A DNA stretch of 43,463 nucleotides from Veillonella magna DSM 19857 (GCF_000428745.1 NZ_AUAN01000014.1:1-43463); one strand, 5' to 3'; positions 25,343-34,309 are shown, counted from the first letter of the stretch. Notes: generated by a model from the letters alone, not told the origin. Made by a program: numbers and translations.

Positions 25343-26446
25343 TCAATGGCCCAGTAAAATTCGATGCAGCCATTTCGGTGTTGCCGTTAGCGCCAAAGCG
25401 CCTAAATATGACATACACACCGCACATACATAGAGGGCAATAACTGCCGGTACCGTATAAGCAAAGTTCATCTTCGTCATCCATGCGGTAACTATAATAA
25501 GCATAAAGGGATGAATTAAATAAATGCCATAGGAATGCTCTCCTAACTGCTCCCATACGGCCCTAGCCGTATCCGAAATCGGCGATGCCTGAAAATAAAA
25601 GAGGAAGAAAAGCGTTCCTGCTCCGGTATACACCATGCCCATCGGGCTCAGCTGATGAATGGTATAAATAGCTTCCAACAAGGTATAGTGCCACTCATTC
25701 ATAACGTAGTAATACCCGCCCAGCATAGCCATGATCGACAAGGCGAACACCGTGGTCAACACAACGCGCCATCGCCAAAACAACGCGGGAATCACTTCAT
25801 ACTTTTCAGCTAATACCGCTCCCAACAAGAAAATCCACACATAATGAGCCACCCAGTAATTAAGGCGCATAGAGTATGCATACTGCAATGCCGGATTTTC
25901 AAAGACAATGTGTCCACCAAAATAGGCAAAGTAAAAGTTAAACGCCGTTTGCCCAATAAAAATCACTGACAGCCATAGCACTGGATGAGGCAAAATGGCG
26001 CGCACTATAACGCGCCACACAGGCATGAGCAAATAAAACCACAGCAAGATAACCATAAAATATAAATGGTAATAACCATTGCCGAAAAACAAAGTAGGCA
26101 GTAGATAACGCGGTAGCAAACCGTCCCAGCTATGCATGGTAAGGCCACTGTAAATAATATACAGCAACGACCAAGCTAAATACGGCCACAGCACAACCTG
26201 TATACGGCGACGCAAAAAGGCACCGTACGAGAAGGGTACATCTACCGGAGTGTGGTAGAATAAGCCGAATGCCGACAAGAAGAAAAATGCCGGCACCGAA
26301 AAGCGTGACAAAATTTCCAGCACACTGATGAGTTGCGGATTGGCCGCCGGATTTAAAAGAGCAATCGACCCGACATGGATAGTGATGACGCCGAGCATAC
26401 ACAGCCCGCGCATGTAGGTGATTTCCGGCAAAAAGGGGCGCTTCAT
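25343..26446 (-). CDS. Membrane acyltransferase, acyltransferase_3 family
   Basis: A 367-residue integral membrane protein with about ten helices, of the OafA/WecH-type acyltransferase family that O-acetylates or otherwise acylates surface glycans or lipids. The N-terminus has the family's MRG...ITIHVGS motif with Arg13 and His24, and RRRIQVVLWPYLAWS. The C-terminus has the GEHSYGIYLIHPF signature. The start has GGAGGAG six bases upstream, overlapping the end of the DUF4127 gene region (gap 11 bp), so they form an operon. Acceptor not known. Confidence 0.85.
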   Translation of the reverse strand: MKRPFLPEITYMRGLCMLGVITIHVGSIALLNPAANPQLISVLEILSRFSVPAFFFLSAFGLFYHTPVDVPFSYGAFLRRRIQVVLWPYLAWSLLYIIYSGLTMHSWDGLLPRYLLPTLFFGNGYYHLYFMVILLWFYLLMPVWRVIVRAILPHPVLWLSVIFIGQTAFNFYFAYFGGHIVFENPALQYAYSMRLNYWVAHYVWIFLLGAVLAEKYEVIPALFWRWRVVLTTVFALSIMAMLGGYYYVMNEWHYTLLEAIYTIHQLSPMGMVYTGAGTLFFLFYFQASPISDTARAVWEQLGEHSYGIYLIHPFMLIIVTAWMTKMNFAYTVPAVIALYVCAVCMSYLGALALTATPKWLHRILLGH

Positions 26447-26457
26447 ACAACTCCTCC

Positions 26458-28194
26458 TTACTGCTCTTTCGTTACAGGTACGGCTTGGGATACACCGGCT
26501 GCTTCACCGTTTTGTGCCGCTTTAGCCGCTGCTTCTGCTTTGGCTTTCGCTTCCTGTTCGGCTTTTTCACGGGCGATGCGTTCACGTTCAGCAGCTTCCC
26601 GCGCTAAGCGAATTTCTTTCTGTAACGGCACAACCGGTTCATCATACACACTGATATCCGTTTCGAACAAGCGTCCCCACGGGAAGCGAGCCGATACACG
26701 ACGAGGATCAACGCCTAAATATTTATCTGCAAAATCCTGTATACGTTCTACTAAGTATTCCTGTAATTTTTCGTTAAGCGTACCGGTATAACGTACATTA
26801 TCCGTGCGAATCGAATCTTGCATGCGGTAAATATCCTTGCGGATGTTCGCCTGATATGCCCAGTTATCCAAATACTGCTGTGTCAGCATATCTTGATGTG
26901 CCTGCGACGACATAGCCTTACCTAATACGCCCTGTGCAATCGCATAACCTACGGTGTTGCTCGCCGTATTCCAACCATTATAGGCATCCAGTTTGTAGAG
27001 CAAGCCCCGTTTGTACAAACCATATACCAGCGTATTGTCCGAACCGTTGGAGTACGCTATATCCGCAAGACTGACCGGCACACCTTCATTAACCGCTGTT
27101 TCTACCTGATCCAGGAATGCATTGGTGCTCTTAGAAATCATTGGGAAATTTTCAAAGGCTTCCGATTCGCCCGTCACCTTGCCCAGCGGCGTATTAACTG
27201 CCAACAAAATATCCGGTCGACCATTGACGGTCATCGTACCGCCTACCGCTTCAATATGTTCGGCAATCGTCTTGTCAATCGTTTGATCTTCGTAATGTGG
27301 CAAGGTTTCACCGCCACCGCCTAAGGGATAGATAACCTCAAAGGATGGTGAGGTCCCTTGTTTATCTACATACGCTCTGGCCATAAGAAGTAATCCCAGC
27401 TGATCTGCTCCGGGGAAACTACCATACTGTTGTTTGGATAATCCCTTGCTGTACTGCTGTAAATAACGACTTTCCATGGCCGACTGCGACAACGAGCTGG
27501 TGTCGTCATGCCCCAGCGCAAAATATTTGAACACACCGCTGCGCGTAGCATCGATAAGCGCACGATTGACTGCCATATTCTTTTGACGGCGATTAAACCA
27601 GTCTTGTAAAAATTCTACCGGCACCGTCGCCTGCAAACTGAATAAATCCTTTTGTTCTTCTTCGCTCAGACCTTCAGAGTCTAATTTATCCTGTAGCGCA
27701 GCAATTCTAAAAATTGTCGGCCCATAGGAATCGTAATAGGATGGTTCTACCCCACCGCCGCTGGCACGAGGCGAACGCATGACCGTACCAAAAGCATAAA
27801 TAGGTACGCGCGGATATTTTTTGTGCAACAATTCGATAGATTTGGTGCGATTCAATAACGTCGGCAATGCGAGATCATGTTTACGTGAATCAACAAGACC
27901 ACCGTAAATTAAAGTATCTGTACTGAGCACCATAATATCGGCACGTGCTGCATTTTCATCGACCCAAGACCAAATCTGATCGGCTTCCCCATGATAATTA
28001 CTACCGGAGATTAAATGCTCCGGCGGAGTAATCACCGTATATCCGGCACCGCGTGCCGTGTCTACCGTATAGGACAGACTTACCGGTCGATTATCCTGCG
28101 GCACATACAATATTGTTTCTGCCTGCGCCGTCGAGCTTCCCCACAAGACGGCCGTTGCCAGCACACCGGCCAGCATGGAAAGATATCTTCCCAC
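26458..28194 (-). CDS. Exported DUF4127-family protein
   Basis: About 578 residues. I start at a GTG (28194) nine bases after AAAGGAG, which gives a clean signal peptide (GRYLSMLAGVLATAVLWGSS, cleavage after AQA); a GTG seven codons upstream is the longest option. The mature protein begins ETILYVPQDNRPVS and contains DIMVLSTDTLIYGGLVDSRKH and TVMRSPRASGGGVEPSYY, which are hallmarks of DUF4127, a family of unknown function in Firmicutes. A predicted coiled, Ala/Glu/Lys-rich tail (EAAERERIAREKAEQEAKAK) lies at ~535-565. It is followed at 11 bp by the acyltransferase, suggesting a cell-envelope role. Function unknown. Confidence 0.85.
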   Translation of the reverse strand: MGRYLSMLAGVLATAVLWGSSTAQAETILYVPQDNRPVSLSYTVDTARGAGYTVITPPEHLISGSNYHGEADQIWSWVDENAARADIMVLSTDTLIYGGLVDSRKHDLALPTLLNRTKSIELLHKKYPRVPIYAFGTVMRSPRASGGGVEPSYYDSYGPTIFRIAALQDKLDSEGLSEEEQKDLFSLQATVPVEFLQDWFNRRQKNMAVNRALIDATRSGVFKYFALGHDDTSSLSQSAMESRYLQQYSKGLSKQQYGSFPGADQLGLLLMARAYVDKQGTSPSFEVIYPLGGGGETLPHYEDQTIDKTIAEHIEAVGGTMTVNGRPDILLAVNTPLGKVTGESEAFENFPMISKSTNAFLDQVETAVNEGVPVSLADIAYSNGSDNTLVYGLYKRGLLYKLDAYNGWNTASNTVGYAIAQGVLGKAMSSQAHQDMLTQQYLDNWAYQANIRKDIYRMQDSIRTDNVRYTGTLNEKLQEYLVERIQDFADKYLGVDPRRVSARFPWGRLFETDISVYDEPVVPLQKEIRLAREAAERERIAREKAEQEAKAKAEAAAKAAQNGEAAGVSQAVPVTKEQ

Positions 28195-28393
28195 GTATCT
28201 CAACTCCTTTATCACCTATATCGTGTTGGTTATTAGTATTTTATTATTATACCATTTTCACAACAGTTGCGAAAATCCAAATCTATCTGTCTCATCATAT
28301 ACTGTCTATAAAAACAGTATCCTCATTGCATCGCATCTTCCTTGCATATACCGATTGCCACAATAGGTACAATCTACAACGAAGAAAATGTAA

Positions 28394-29020
28394 CTAATAA
28401 ACACGCGGTAAGCTCCATTCATAACGAATGGCTGCCGTGCGAATAAGAAACACGGTTATAAAGGAACCATATGAAGCATATAGCCATGCACCGTCATAAC
28501 CAAATACGTAATAAACGGCACTGCCGATAATAGCCGGCAACGCATACACTTCTTCCCGAAGCACCGACGGCACACGTTGAGCCAATACATCACGAATCAT
28601 TCCGCCACCGACGGCTGTTAAAATTCCCAGTATCATACAAAAAATCGGATATTGCGGATATGCATATACACCCACACTGGTGCCCGTCACCGTAAACGAC
28701 GCCAGACCAATCGTATCCGCCGTTAAATATATACGGCGCACCCAACGCGTTGACATATGATGATCCTGTTTCGAGCGATACACCATAAACACCGCTATTG
28801 TCACCGCCAACGTGAGCAGTACGTAAAATCCCGTCTGCAATGAATTAGGCGGGAAGTGTCCTACTAATATATCACGCACAATACCGCCACCGATAGCCGT
28901 GGCCAAAGCCAGCACGAACATACCAAAAATATCCATGCGTCGTGACACCCCAACTAATGCACCGGAAATAGCAAAGGCAATAGTGCCTACAATTTCAAAC
29001 GAAGTCCATAAGAATTCCAT
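28394..29020 (-). CDS. TRIC-type channel / UPF0126 membrane protein
   Basis: A 208-residue membrane protein with seven hydrophobic segments forming the internal duplication typical of the bacterial trimeric intracellular cation channel family (YicG, formerly UPF0126). The repeats contain ISGALVGVSRRMDIFGMFVLALATAIGGGIVRD and a second VTGTSVGVYAYPQ...GILTAVGGGMIRD, each with a conserved GGGxxRD. Bacterial relatives conduct K+; a glycine uptake role has been suggested for some. TGAGG precedes the ATG. It appears to stand alone. Confidence 0.9.
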   Translation of the reverse strand: MEFLWTSFEIVGTIAFAISGALVGVSRRMDIFGMFVLALATAIGGGIVRDILVGHFPPNSLQTGFYVLLTLAVTIAVFMVYRSKQDHHMSTRWVRRIYLTADTIGLASFTVTGTSVGVYAYPQYPIFCMILGILTAVGGGMIRDVLAQRVPSVLREEVYALPAIIGSAVYYVFGYDGAWLYASYGSFITVFLIRTAAIRYEWSLPRVY

Positions 29021-29172
29021 AGTTACCTCATCAGTATATCCAGATAATTACTTCTCAAAACGGTTCGTACGTTCATATTATAATAACATATGATTCGCTG
29101 TGTATATGCTCTCCACCTACTCGATAACATATTGTACGATTTACTATAGCATATCCGTATCAGGTAGACAAC

Positions 29173-29229
29173 AAAAAAGCGCTTCGCCTGCATCATAACC
29201 TAATTTGTTATAATACAAACGAAGCGCTA
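29173..29229 (-). terminator. Terminator of the ridA-tadA-tRNA-Ser unit
   Basis: Arms 29220-29228 and 29178-29186 (AGCGCTTCG) followed on the minus strand by six T. It begins 17 bases after the tRNA 3' end. Confidence 0.88.
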
Positions 29230-29244
29230 TAGATCCCGTGAAAA

Positions 29245-29336
29245 TGGCGGAGAAGGAGGGATTTGAACCCTCGCGCCGGTTTTGCCGACCTACCGCATTT
29301 CGAGTGCGGACCCTTCAGCCACTTGGGTACTTCTCC
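29245..29336 (-). tRNA. tRNA-Ser(CGA)
   Basis: Acceptor GGAGAAG pairs with CTTCTCC, discriminator G, encoded CCA (29245-29247). The anticodon arm is CCGCA-CTCGAAA-TGCGG, anticodon CGA, reading UCG. The long variable arm of a class II tRNA (GGTCGGCAAAACCGGC region) supports Ser. The T arm is GAGGG-TTCAAAT-CCCTC. Its 5' half overlaps the end of the tadA reading frame on the same strand. Confidence 0.95.
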
Positions 29337-29787
29337 GTGCTGCGCGCCGCTCTTTGAAAAAGTCTTTCATAATCTGACTGCATTCATCAGCCAATACACC
29401 GGCTACTACCTCGGGCTCATGATTTAATCCCGGGTGGCTCAGTACATTGAATAAAGACTCAACGGCACCGCCCTTGTAATCGCTACTGCCATATACCACC
29501 TTGTCCAGACGACTGTTGATAATGGCACCGGCGCACATCGGACACGGCTCTATAGTAACATAAAGCGCGCATCCGGTCAACCGCCAACGTGAAAGTAATT
29601 CGCAAGCTTCGCGGATGACTAGCATTTCCGCATGTGCCGTTGCATCATGGTCAATTTCACGTCGATTATGATGACGTGAAATAATCTGTCCCTCGTGCAC
29701 CAGCACAGCACCGATAGGAATTTCCCCCATCGCATAGGCCTTGCGGGCCTCCGCCAACGCTTCACGCATATAGTCTTGATCTGTCAT
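29290..29787 (-). CDS. tadA: tRNA-specific adenosine deaminase
   Basis: A 165-residue zinc deaminase that converts A34 to inosine in tRNA-Arg(ACG), needed to read CGN codons. The zinc/catalytic motifs are HAE (His52, Glu54) and PCPMC (Cys82, Cys85). Residues to about 150 (DFFKERRAARR) form a normal TadA C-terminus. The last 15 codons, from an Arg to the TAG at 29290-29292, are read from the 5' part of the tRNA-Ser gene, so processing of the tRNA by RNase P would cut this frame before its stop. The gene follows ridA by 35 bases and is probably co-transcribed with it. Confidence 0.93.
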   Translation of the reverse strand: MTDQDYMREALAEARKAYAMGEIPIGAVLVHEGQIISRHHNRREIDHDATAHAEMLVIREACELLSRWRLTGCALYVTIEPCPMCAGAIINSRLDKVVYGSSDYKGGAVESLFNVLSHPGLNHEPEVVAGVLADECSQIMKDFFKERRAARRSTQVAEGSALEMR

Positions 29788-29822
29788 TACCGATCTCGTT
29801 GTTCTTTTGACACTAATACATA

Positions 29823-30194
29823 TTAGTCAACAACGGCAATAACTTCGACTTCTACTTGGAAGTTAGCCGGTAATTCTTTAACAGCTACGCAGCTACGTGC
29901 CGGTTTGCTGGTAAAGTAATCAGCATAAATAGCATTAAATTTGGCAAAGTCATTGATGTCTGCCAAGAAGCAAGTCGTCTTTACAACCTTGGAGAAGTCT
30001 GTACCGGCTTCCTTCAAAATAGCTTCGATATTTTTCATAGCCTGCAAGGTTTGCGCCTCTACGCCTTCTTGCAATGTGCCGGTAGCCGGATCAATGCCCC
30101 CCTGACCGGAAATAAATACAAAGCCATTCGCTACAATTGCCTGGGAGTATGGTCCCAAAGCCTTCGGTGCCTGTTCTGTGTGAACTGTTTTCAT
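29823..30194 (-). CDS. ridA: RidA-family reactive imine deaminase
   Basis: A 123-residue YjgF/YER057c/UK114 protein that hydrolyses reactive enamine/imine intermediates released by PLP enzymes. The active-site Arg100 is present in SKPARSCVAVKELP, with the family's GPYSQAIVANGFVFISGQ near the N-terminus and the C-terminal VEVEVIAVVD. The ATG at 30194 matches the family start; AAAGGAG lies 11 bases upstream, a slightly long spacing, and a TTG three codons before is possible. First gene of ridA-tadA-tRNA-Ser, with a promoter at 30248-30276. It fits the several PLP lyases and transaminases in the window. Confidence 0.95.
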   Translation of the reverse strand: MKTVHTEQAPKALGPYSQAIVANGFVFISGQGGIDPATGTLQEGVEAQTLQAMKNIEAILKEAGTDFSKVVKTTCFLADINDFAKFNAIYADYFTSKPARSCVAVKELPANFQVEVEVIAVVD

Positions 30195-30247
30195 GCGTAT
30201 CAAAACTCCTTTCGCAGGTTCCCCTACAACAATAAATTTATACGTCT

Positions 30248-30276
30248 ATTGTACTCGAAATTTATAAAATATACAA
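30248..30276 (-). promoter_or_regulatory. Probable promoter of ridA
   Basis: TTGTAT (30271-30276), 17-base spacer, TACAAT (30248-30253) on the minus strand. Confidence 0.55.
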
Positions 30277-30355
30277 CGCAATATTCATTTTTATTAATTT
30301 ATAAATAAGCTAAAATCATTAATAATCCCGTTCCATAGGTTACCATCATTATCGG

Positions 30356-30384
30356 TTGGCATTACTACGTGTTTCAGATAGAAT
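30356..30384 (+). promoter_or_regulatory. Probable promoter of ogt
   Basis: TTGGCA (30356-30361), 17-base spacer, TAGAAT (30379-30384), with AAGGAG just before the ogt start. Confidence 0.5.
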
Positions 30385-30422
30385 ACAATTATAGATATTC
30401 GTAAATAAGAAGGAGCCCTTTT

Positions 30423-31001
30423 ATGAACACCCAATCAAATGAACGCATCATCTATACGCACTCGTTAACACTGCCTCGCTTGGGACCGCTCACGCTTTAC
30501 AGCGACGGTACTCACCTCATCGGCCTTGCCATGCCCACACAAAAATATGATACTATCGGGGCTGCCCAATATATTTCTAAGACTTTACCTATTTTTGAGG
30601 AAACAGAAGCTTGGCTTCACGCCTATGAAGAGGGAAATGATCCCGGTCCCGTGCCGCCTTTACAACCGGAAGGAACCGACTTTCGAAAAAGAGTATGGCA
30701 TGCGCTTTTAACAATTCCTTACGGCCGGTTAACAACCTATGGTGATTTAGCCACAGTCGTTTACGGCAACAAATGCGGTGGCTTGTCAGCCCGCGCAATA
30801 GGCGGTGCTGTAGGTCACAATCCAATTCCTATCATCATTCCCTGCCATCGCGTCATCGGCCATGATGGTTCGCTCACCGGGTATACGGGCGGATTAGATA
30901 TCAAGATACGACTTCTCGAACTGGAACACCTTACCGTAACCGATAACCAGGTTATATCACCGCCGCTTATTTCAACAGCTTCGTTAATAACGGAGACATA
31001 A
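30423..31001 (+). CDS. ogt: Methylated-DNA-[protein]-cysteine S-methyltransferase
   Basis: A 192-residue suicide DNA-repair protein that transfers a methyl group from O6-methylguanine to its own Cys. The active-site motif IIPCHRVIG has Cys141, preceded by the FRKRVWHALLTIPYGRLTTYGDLA winged-helix region and ARAIGGAVGHNP. The N-terminal domain is short, as in Ogt proteins. The C-terminus extends ~25 residues past the usual end and overlaps the convergent exported-protein gene by 35 bases, so the two messages are complementary at their 3' ends. Confidence 0.93.
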   Translation: MNTQSNERIIYTHSLTLPRLGPLTLYSDGTHLIGLAMPTQKYDTIGAAQYISKTLPIFEETEAWLHAYEEGNDPGPVPPLQPEGTDFRKRVWHALLTIPYGRLTTYGDLATVVYGNKCGGLSARAIGGAVGHNPIPIIIPCHRVIGHDGSLTGYTGGLDIKIRLLELEHLTVTDNQVISPPLISTASLITET

Positions 31002-31851
31002 CATCTCTTTCTGCATCAGGTGTAATCATGAGGTAAGCAATCGGTGTTTGCGGTGCTGCAGCTACGGCAGCACCTACGTAGTACGGCAAAAGGATGCCTT
31101 TCGTATGTACTTGGACACGTGTGCCCGTGACAAAGGTATCATATTGTTGTCCATGCATCAACTTCACCGGTTCCTGATCTCGCAGCGTCACCGTCGTATC
31201 ACTGTTAGTACCTGTCTTTACAGCCTGCATTGTCTGCCAAGCAGCCAATGCTTCATCACTATTTTGCCATGCCTCGCTGAGTCGCTGTGAAATTACGGAT
31301 GCCACTTCCGGACGCAAGCGCCATGCACCGTCATTATCTGTCGTTCCGGCTAATGCATACAACGAACCACCGAGTACACCTAGTTGTAACCCTTCAGGCA
31401 AATAATTCTTCATCTTGCCTGCCATGGCATCGGCTAACATATCCGGTGTAACTCTCGCTTTTACCATCCATGCCGTATAGTGGCGATCGTTTTTTGTTTT
31501 CTGTAGCTGATATACATCAATATCGCCATTGGCAATCATCTGTGCGATTTGCATGCCCCGTTTTTCTTTATCCGTATTATGCACTGCCGCTACACTGCCA
31601 ATATATTCATCAACAACTTGTTTTATGATGGGTGACATATCTGACTGAGAGAGCTTACGCACTGTTACCCCCTCCTCAGCCAGCACGTTCAAGCCCGGTT
31701 CCTGCGCCGTTACCGATGTAGCCTCGCCACGCATAACGGCACCCAAATCAATCGTCCGTGCCGAATCGTTATCGGCTGCCCACACGGCCGGTGCAGCGAT
31801 TGCTGTCGTTACACCCCCGATAAGCAATAATCGTTTCCATTGTATACGCAT
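30967..31851 (-). CDS. Exported protein of unknown function
   Basis: I do not recognise this family. The ATG at 31851 is nine bases after GAAAGG; an ATG three codons earlier directly abuts it. About 294 residues with a signal peptide (MRIQWKRLLLIGGVTTAIAAPAVWA, cleavage after WAA region) and no later membrane segment, so it should be secreted or periplasmic. The mature part mixes helices (KLSQSDMSPIIKQVVDEYIGSVAAVHN; QMIANGDIDVYQLQKTKNDRH) with a C-terminal segment YLMITPDAERDVMSPLLTKL. It follows a second exported protein gene by about 30 bases, forming a two-gene operon. Its end overlaps ogt on the opposite strand. Confidence 0.75.
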   Translation of the reverse strand: MRIQWKRLLLIGGVTTAIAAPAVWAADNDSARTIDLGAVMRGEATSVTAQEPGLNVLAEEGVTVRKLSQSDMSPIIKQVVDEYIGSVAAVHNTDKEKRGMQIAQMIANGDIDVYQLQKTKNDRHYTAWMVKARVTPDMLADAMAGKMKNYLPEGLQLGVLGGSLYALAGTTDNDGAWRLRPEVASVISQRLSEAWQNSDEALAAWQTMQAVKTGTNSDTTVTLRDQEPVKLMHGQQYDTFVTGTRVQVHTKGILLPYYVGAAVAAAPQTPIAYLMITPDAERDVMSPLLTKLLK

Positions 31852-31881
31852 CTCAATCATCCTTTCAAAATTATTCAGTCT

Positions 31882-33114
31882 TTATTGTTTCACTTGCCAT
31901 AATTCGTTCATCTGTTGTTGCCAATACTCATAATCCGAGTCGTTGGTAAGAACGCTCATTGAGGTAATACCATTTTTCTCATAGCGTTCCAATGTAAGTA
32001 ATCCCAACGGAAATACGAAGCCATCTACATCCAATGCTCCTCGTTGGGTAGATAGAAACCCTTTGCCCAGTTCAGTCTGTACCGGTGCACCAAAATTAAT
32101 ATCATATTGATGCCAATGCATATTTTTCAAAAGGTCAAGACCCGCCTGTGCTGCACGGCGTTCTCCCTCCTTCATCGGTTCGCCTATAGTACCGCGATCA
32201 CGTTCATCGACGTACCATTCACCTAAATACACCAATGCATTGCGTCCCGTATCTAATACTTGATACGCTTTATATGCATCATCCACCGTCTTAGGACTTT
32301 CCTTGTCATTTAAGTAATCCTTATGCGCTAAGTAATAGCCAAACGGACTATATTGTTGCGGGTATGCCGGCTGTAATTTCCATAACGCATCCAAGTCACC
32401 ACGCAAGGTAGTTACATACTGTTCCAACCCTTTTACACGCTGTATAAATCGACTATAGTCTTCGGCAGTGAGTTTATGTGTCGTCTCTTTTGTAGATGCA
32501 CCGGCGACTGACGATGGCGAAGCAGCACTTTCCCGTTCCTTTTCCAAGGTCGTTGTCAATGTAGCAATCCCCTTTTGTGCATCCGTCATGCTATCATCAA
32601 CAACTTCCTTGGCCATATCCATGAGCGGCATAATGTTTCCGTCTGTAAGGTCTTCCACTACAAAGGCTGTGTGCAAACCAGCCTTATCTTCGCCACGCAG
32701 CTGATGATACTGTGTCTTGGATTGTACCTTAGCCAATTCATTGAGCAACTTTTTTAGTTTTACCGGTACATCGCCGGGTAACGGAGGCACCGTGGTCTGC
32801 ATATTTTGAAGCGTTTTCTTATCCGCCGCATCATAGCTGACCGTAGTCACCGTCATTCCCTTCGGTAAGGGAAGTACCTGACCGTCAATCGTCGTCAGGC
32901 TCACGCCGGAGGTAGTAATGTTCGGTGATACCGTCTTTGTAACCGGTGTTGATATATCTTGGCTGCCCGTCTGTATTCCCGTCGCATCTGCCGCATATAG
33001 ATGTCCGCCCATGGATACAATCGCAGCTGCCGTTACAGCCAGTGCTATTTTTTTACTTTTACACGACCACAGATTGCGTCTCTTCATCACGGTTGATGTA
33101 TGTAATTGTTTCAT
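31882..33114 (-). CDS. Exported protein of unknown function
   Basis: I do not recognise this family. 410 residues, start chosen at an ATG with a perfect AAGGAGG six bases upstream. A long signal peptide is seen (basic n-region MKRRNLWSCKSKK, hydrophobic IALAVTAAAIVSMGG, cleavage near LYA-AD). After a Thr/Ser-rich segment comes a helical region (LKKLLNELAKVQSKTQYHQL; ~residues 115-260) and a C-terminal Trp/Tyr-rich part (YYLAHKDYLNDKE; NALVYLGEWYVDERDRG; DYEYWQQQMNELWQ). No lipobox, no membrane anchor, no catalytic motif that I can name. First gene of an operon with the exported protein at 30967. A TATACT -10 lies upstream near 33165. Confidence 0.78.
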   Translation of the reverse strand: MKQLHTSTVMKRRNLWSCKSKKIALAVTAAAIVSMGGHLYAADATGIQTGSQDISTPVTKTVSPNITTSGVSLTTIDGQVLPLPKGMTVTTVSYDAADKKTLQNMQTTVPPLPGDVPVKLKKLLNELAKVQSKTQYHQLRGEDKAGLHTAFVVEDLTDGNIMPLMDMAKEVVDDSMTDAQKGIATLTTTLEKERESAASPSSVAGASTKETTHKLTAEDYSRFIQRVKGLEQYVTTLRGDLDALWKLQPAYPQQYSPFGYYLAHKDYLNDKESPKTVDDAYKAYQVLDTGRNALVYLGEWYVDERDRGTIGEPMKEGERRAAQAGLDLLKNMHWHQYDINFGAPVQTELGKGFLSTQRGALDVDGFVFPLGLLTLERYEKNGITSMSVLTNDSDYEYWQQQMNELWQVKQ

Positions 33115-33348
33115 ACTATCCCTCCTTAACCCTTATAACATTACCCGCATCAATCACTCTTAGTATACTGTAAAATCCGCCTCGTATGTAGTTCTACTAT
33201 GACAGGCTTAGATTTTACTTTTCTCTGAAAGTAAGTTACAATGATAATCGAATTGCTCAATTACAATGAGTAGCAAGTACTAACGTTCTCGGTGCAGTTA
33301 TACAGCACCCACTTTATATTACAGTATATTGATGTAAAATGAATCCTT

Positions 33349-33370
33349 CATGATACAAACATGATACAAA
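33349..33370. repeat. Tandem 11-bp direct repeat before menA
   Basis: CATGATACAAA occurs twice head to tail (33349-33359, 33360-33370), the second running into the GGAG ribosome-binding site of menA. Confidence 0.85.
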
Positions 33371-33383
33371 GGAGATTATCATT

Positions 33384-34283
33384 ATGACCTTCCCTCAGTT
33401 TATTCGACTCGTCCGTCCCCGTACGCTGACGGCAGCCTTTAGCCCGGTAGTACTGGGAGCTGCGTATGCCTATGCCAGTCATACCCCGGCACACCCCATC
33501 GCTGTATGCTTAGCCTATACGCTTATGGTATTAGCTTGTGTAATATCCGCACAAATGGCGGCCAATATGTGGAACGAGTATTTCGATTTTAAGTCCGGCC
33601 TTGATTTAAATCAGGCTATCGGCAACAGTGGCTCCATTGTCCGCGAAGGCATTGCACCTTCACAGATTAAACGGCTCGCTGTATCCTTTACGATTTTCCC
33701 CTTGTGCTTAGGGTTTTTCCTATCCGCCTTGGTAACCTGGTGGTTTATCCCTGCCGGCATACTCTGCATCTTAGTAAGCCTACTTTACTCCGGCGGTCCT
33801 AAACCATTATCCCGCACGCCCTTTGGCGAAGTGGCCTCTGGTTTAGCTATGGGGTTTGCCATCGTGATGATTACTGCCTTTGTCTGGACCGATGCATTGA
33901 CCTGGGATTTACTAATTCCTGCTGTTCCTTCTACAATTCTCATCGGTACTATCATGATGACTAATAATCTACGTGATTTCAATAATGATAAAGCGCACGG
34001 CCGTCGTACCTTGGTCATTTGTATCGGCAAGTCTGCCGGTATTCAGCTTTTGGCCATTCTATTTGCCTTTTGCAATGCTTGGCTCGTAGGGTTTGCTTTT
34101 GCCGGACTCATCTCTTGGTGGTCGCTAGCAGCGGTCGTATATACTGTTCCGGCTATGCGCGCCGTGCGTATTCTCGATCGGTATGCCGACTCCATCAACA
34201 TGGATGCGGCCATGAAATTTTCTGCTATGGGTACTACTGTATATCATATTCTCTTCGCGGCAGGTCTTCTCATCGGCCACTAA
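33384..34283 (+). CDS. menA: 1,4-dihydroxy-2-naphthoate polyprenyltransferase
   Basis: A 299-residue UbiA-superfamily membrane prenyltransferase that joins a polyprenyl chain to dihydroxynaphthoate in menaquinone synthesis. The first Mg-diphosphate motif is NMWNEYFDFKSGLD (Asn61, Asp68, Asp74), the second NNLRDFNNDKAHGRRTL (Asn195, Asp198, Asp202), both MenA-like rather than UbiA-like. Eight to nine helices are visible. The start has AAAGGAG upstream. No other men genes are adjacent. A menaquinone would serve anaerobic fumarate reduction, in line with the dicarboxylate carriers here. Confidence 0.92.
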   Translation: MTFPQFIRLVRPRTLTAAFSPVVLGAAYAYASHTPAHPIAVCLAYTLMVLACVISAQMAANMWNEYFDFKSGLDLNQAIGNSGSIVREGIAPSQIKRLAVSFTIFPLCLGFFLSALVTWWFIPAGILCILVSLLYSGGPKPLSRTPFGEVASGLAMGFAIVMITAFVWTDALTWDLLIPAVPSTILIGTIMMTNNLRDFNNDKAHGRRTLVICIGKSAGIQLLAILFAFCNAWLVGFAFAGLISWWSLAAVVYTVPAMRAVRILDRYADSINMDAAMKFSAMGTTVYHILFAAGLLIGH

Positions 34284-34309
34284 CAATCTAATAATTCACA
34301 AATATAAAG

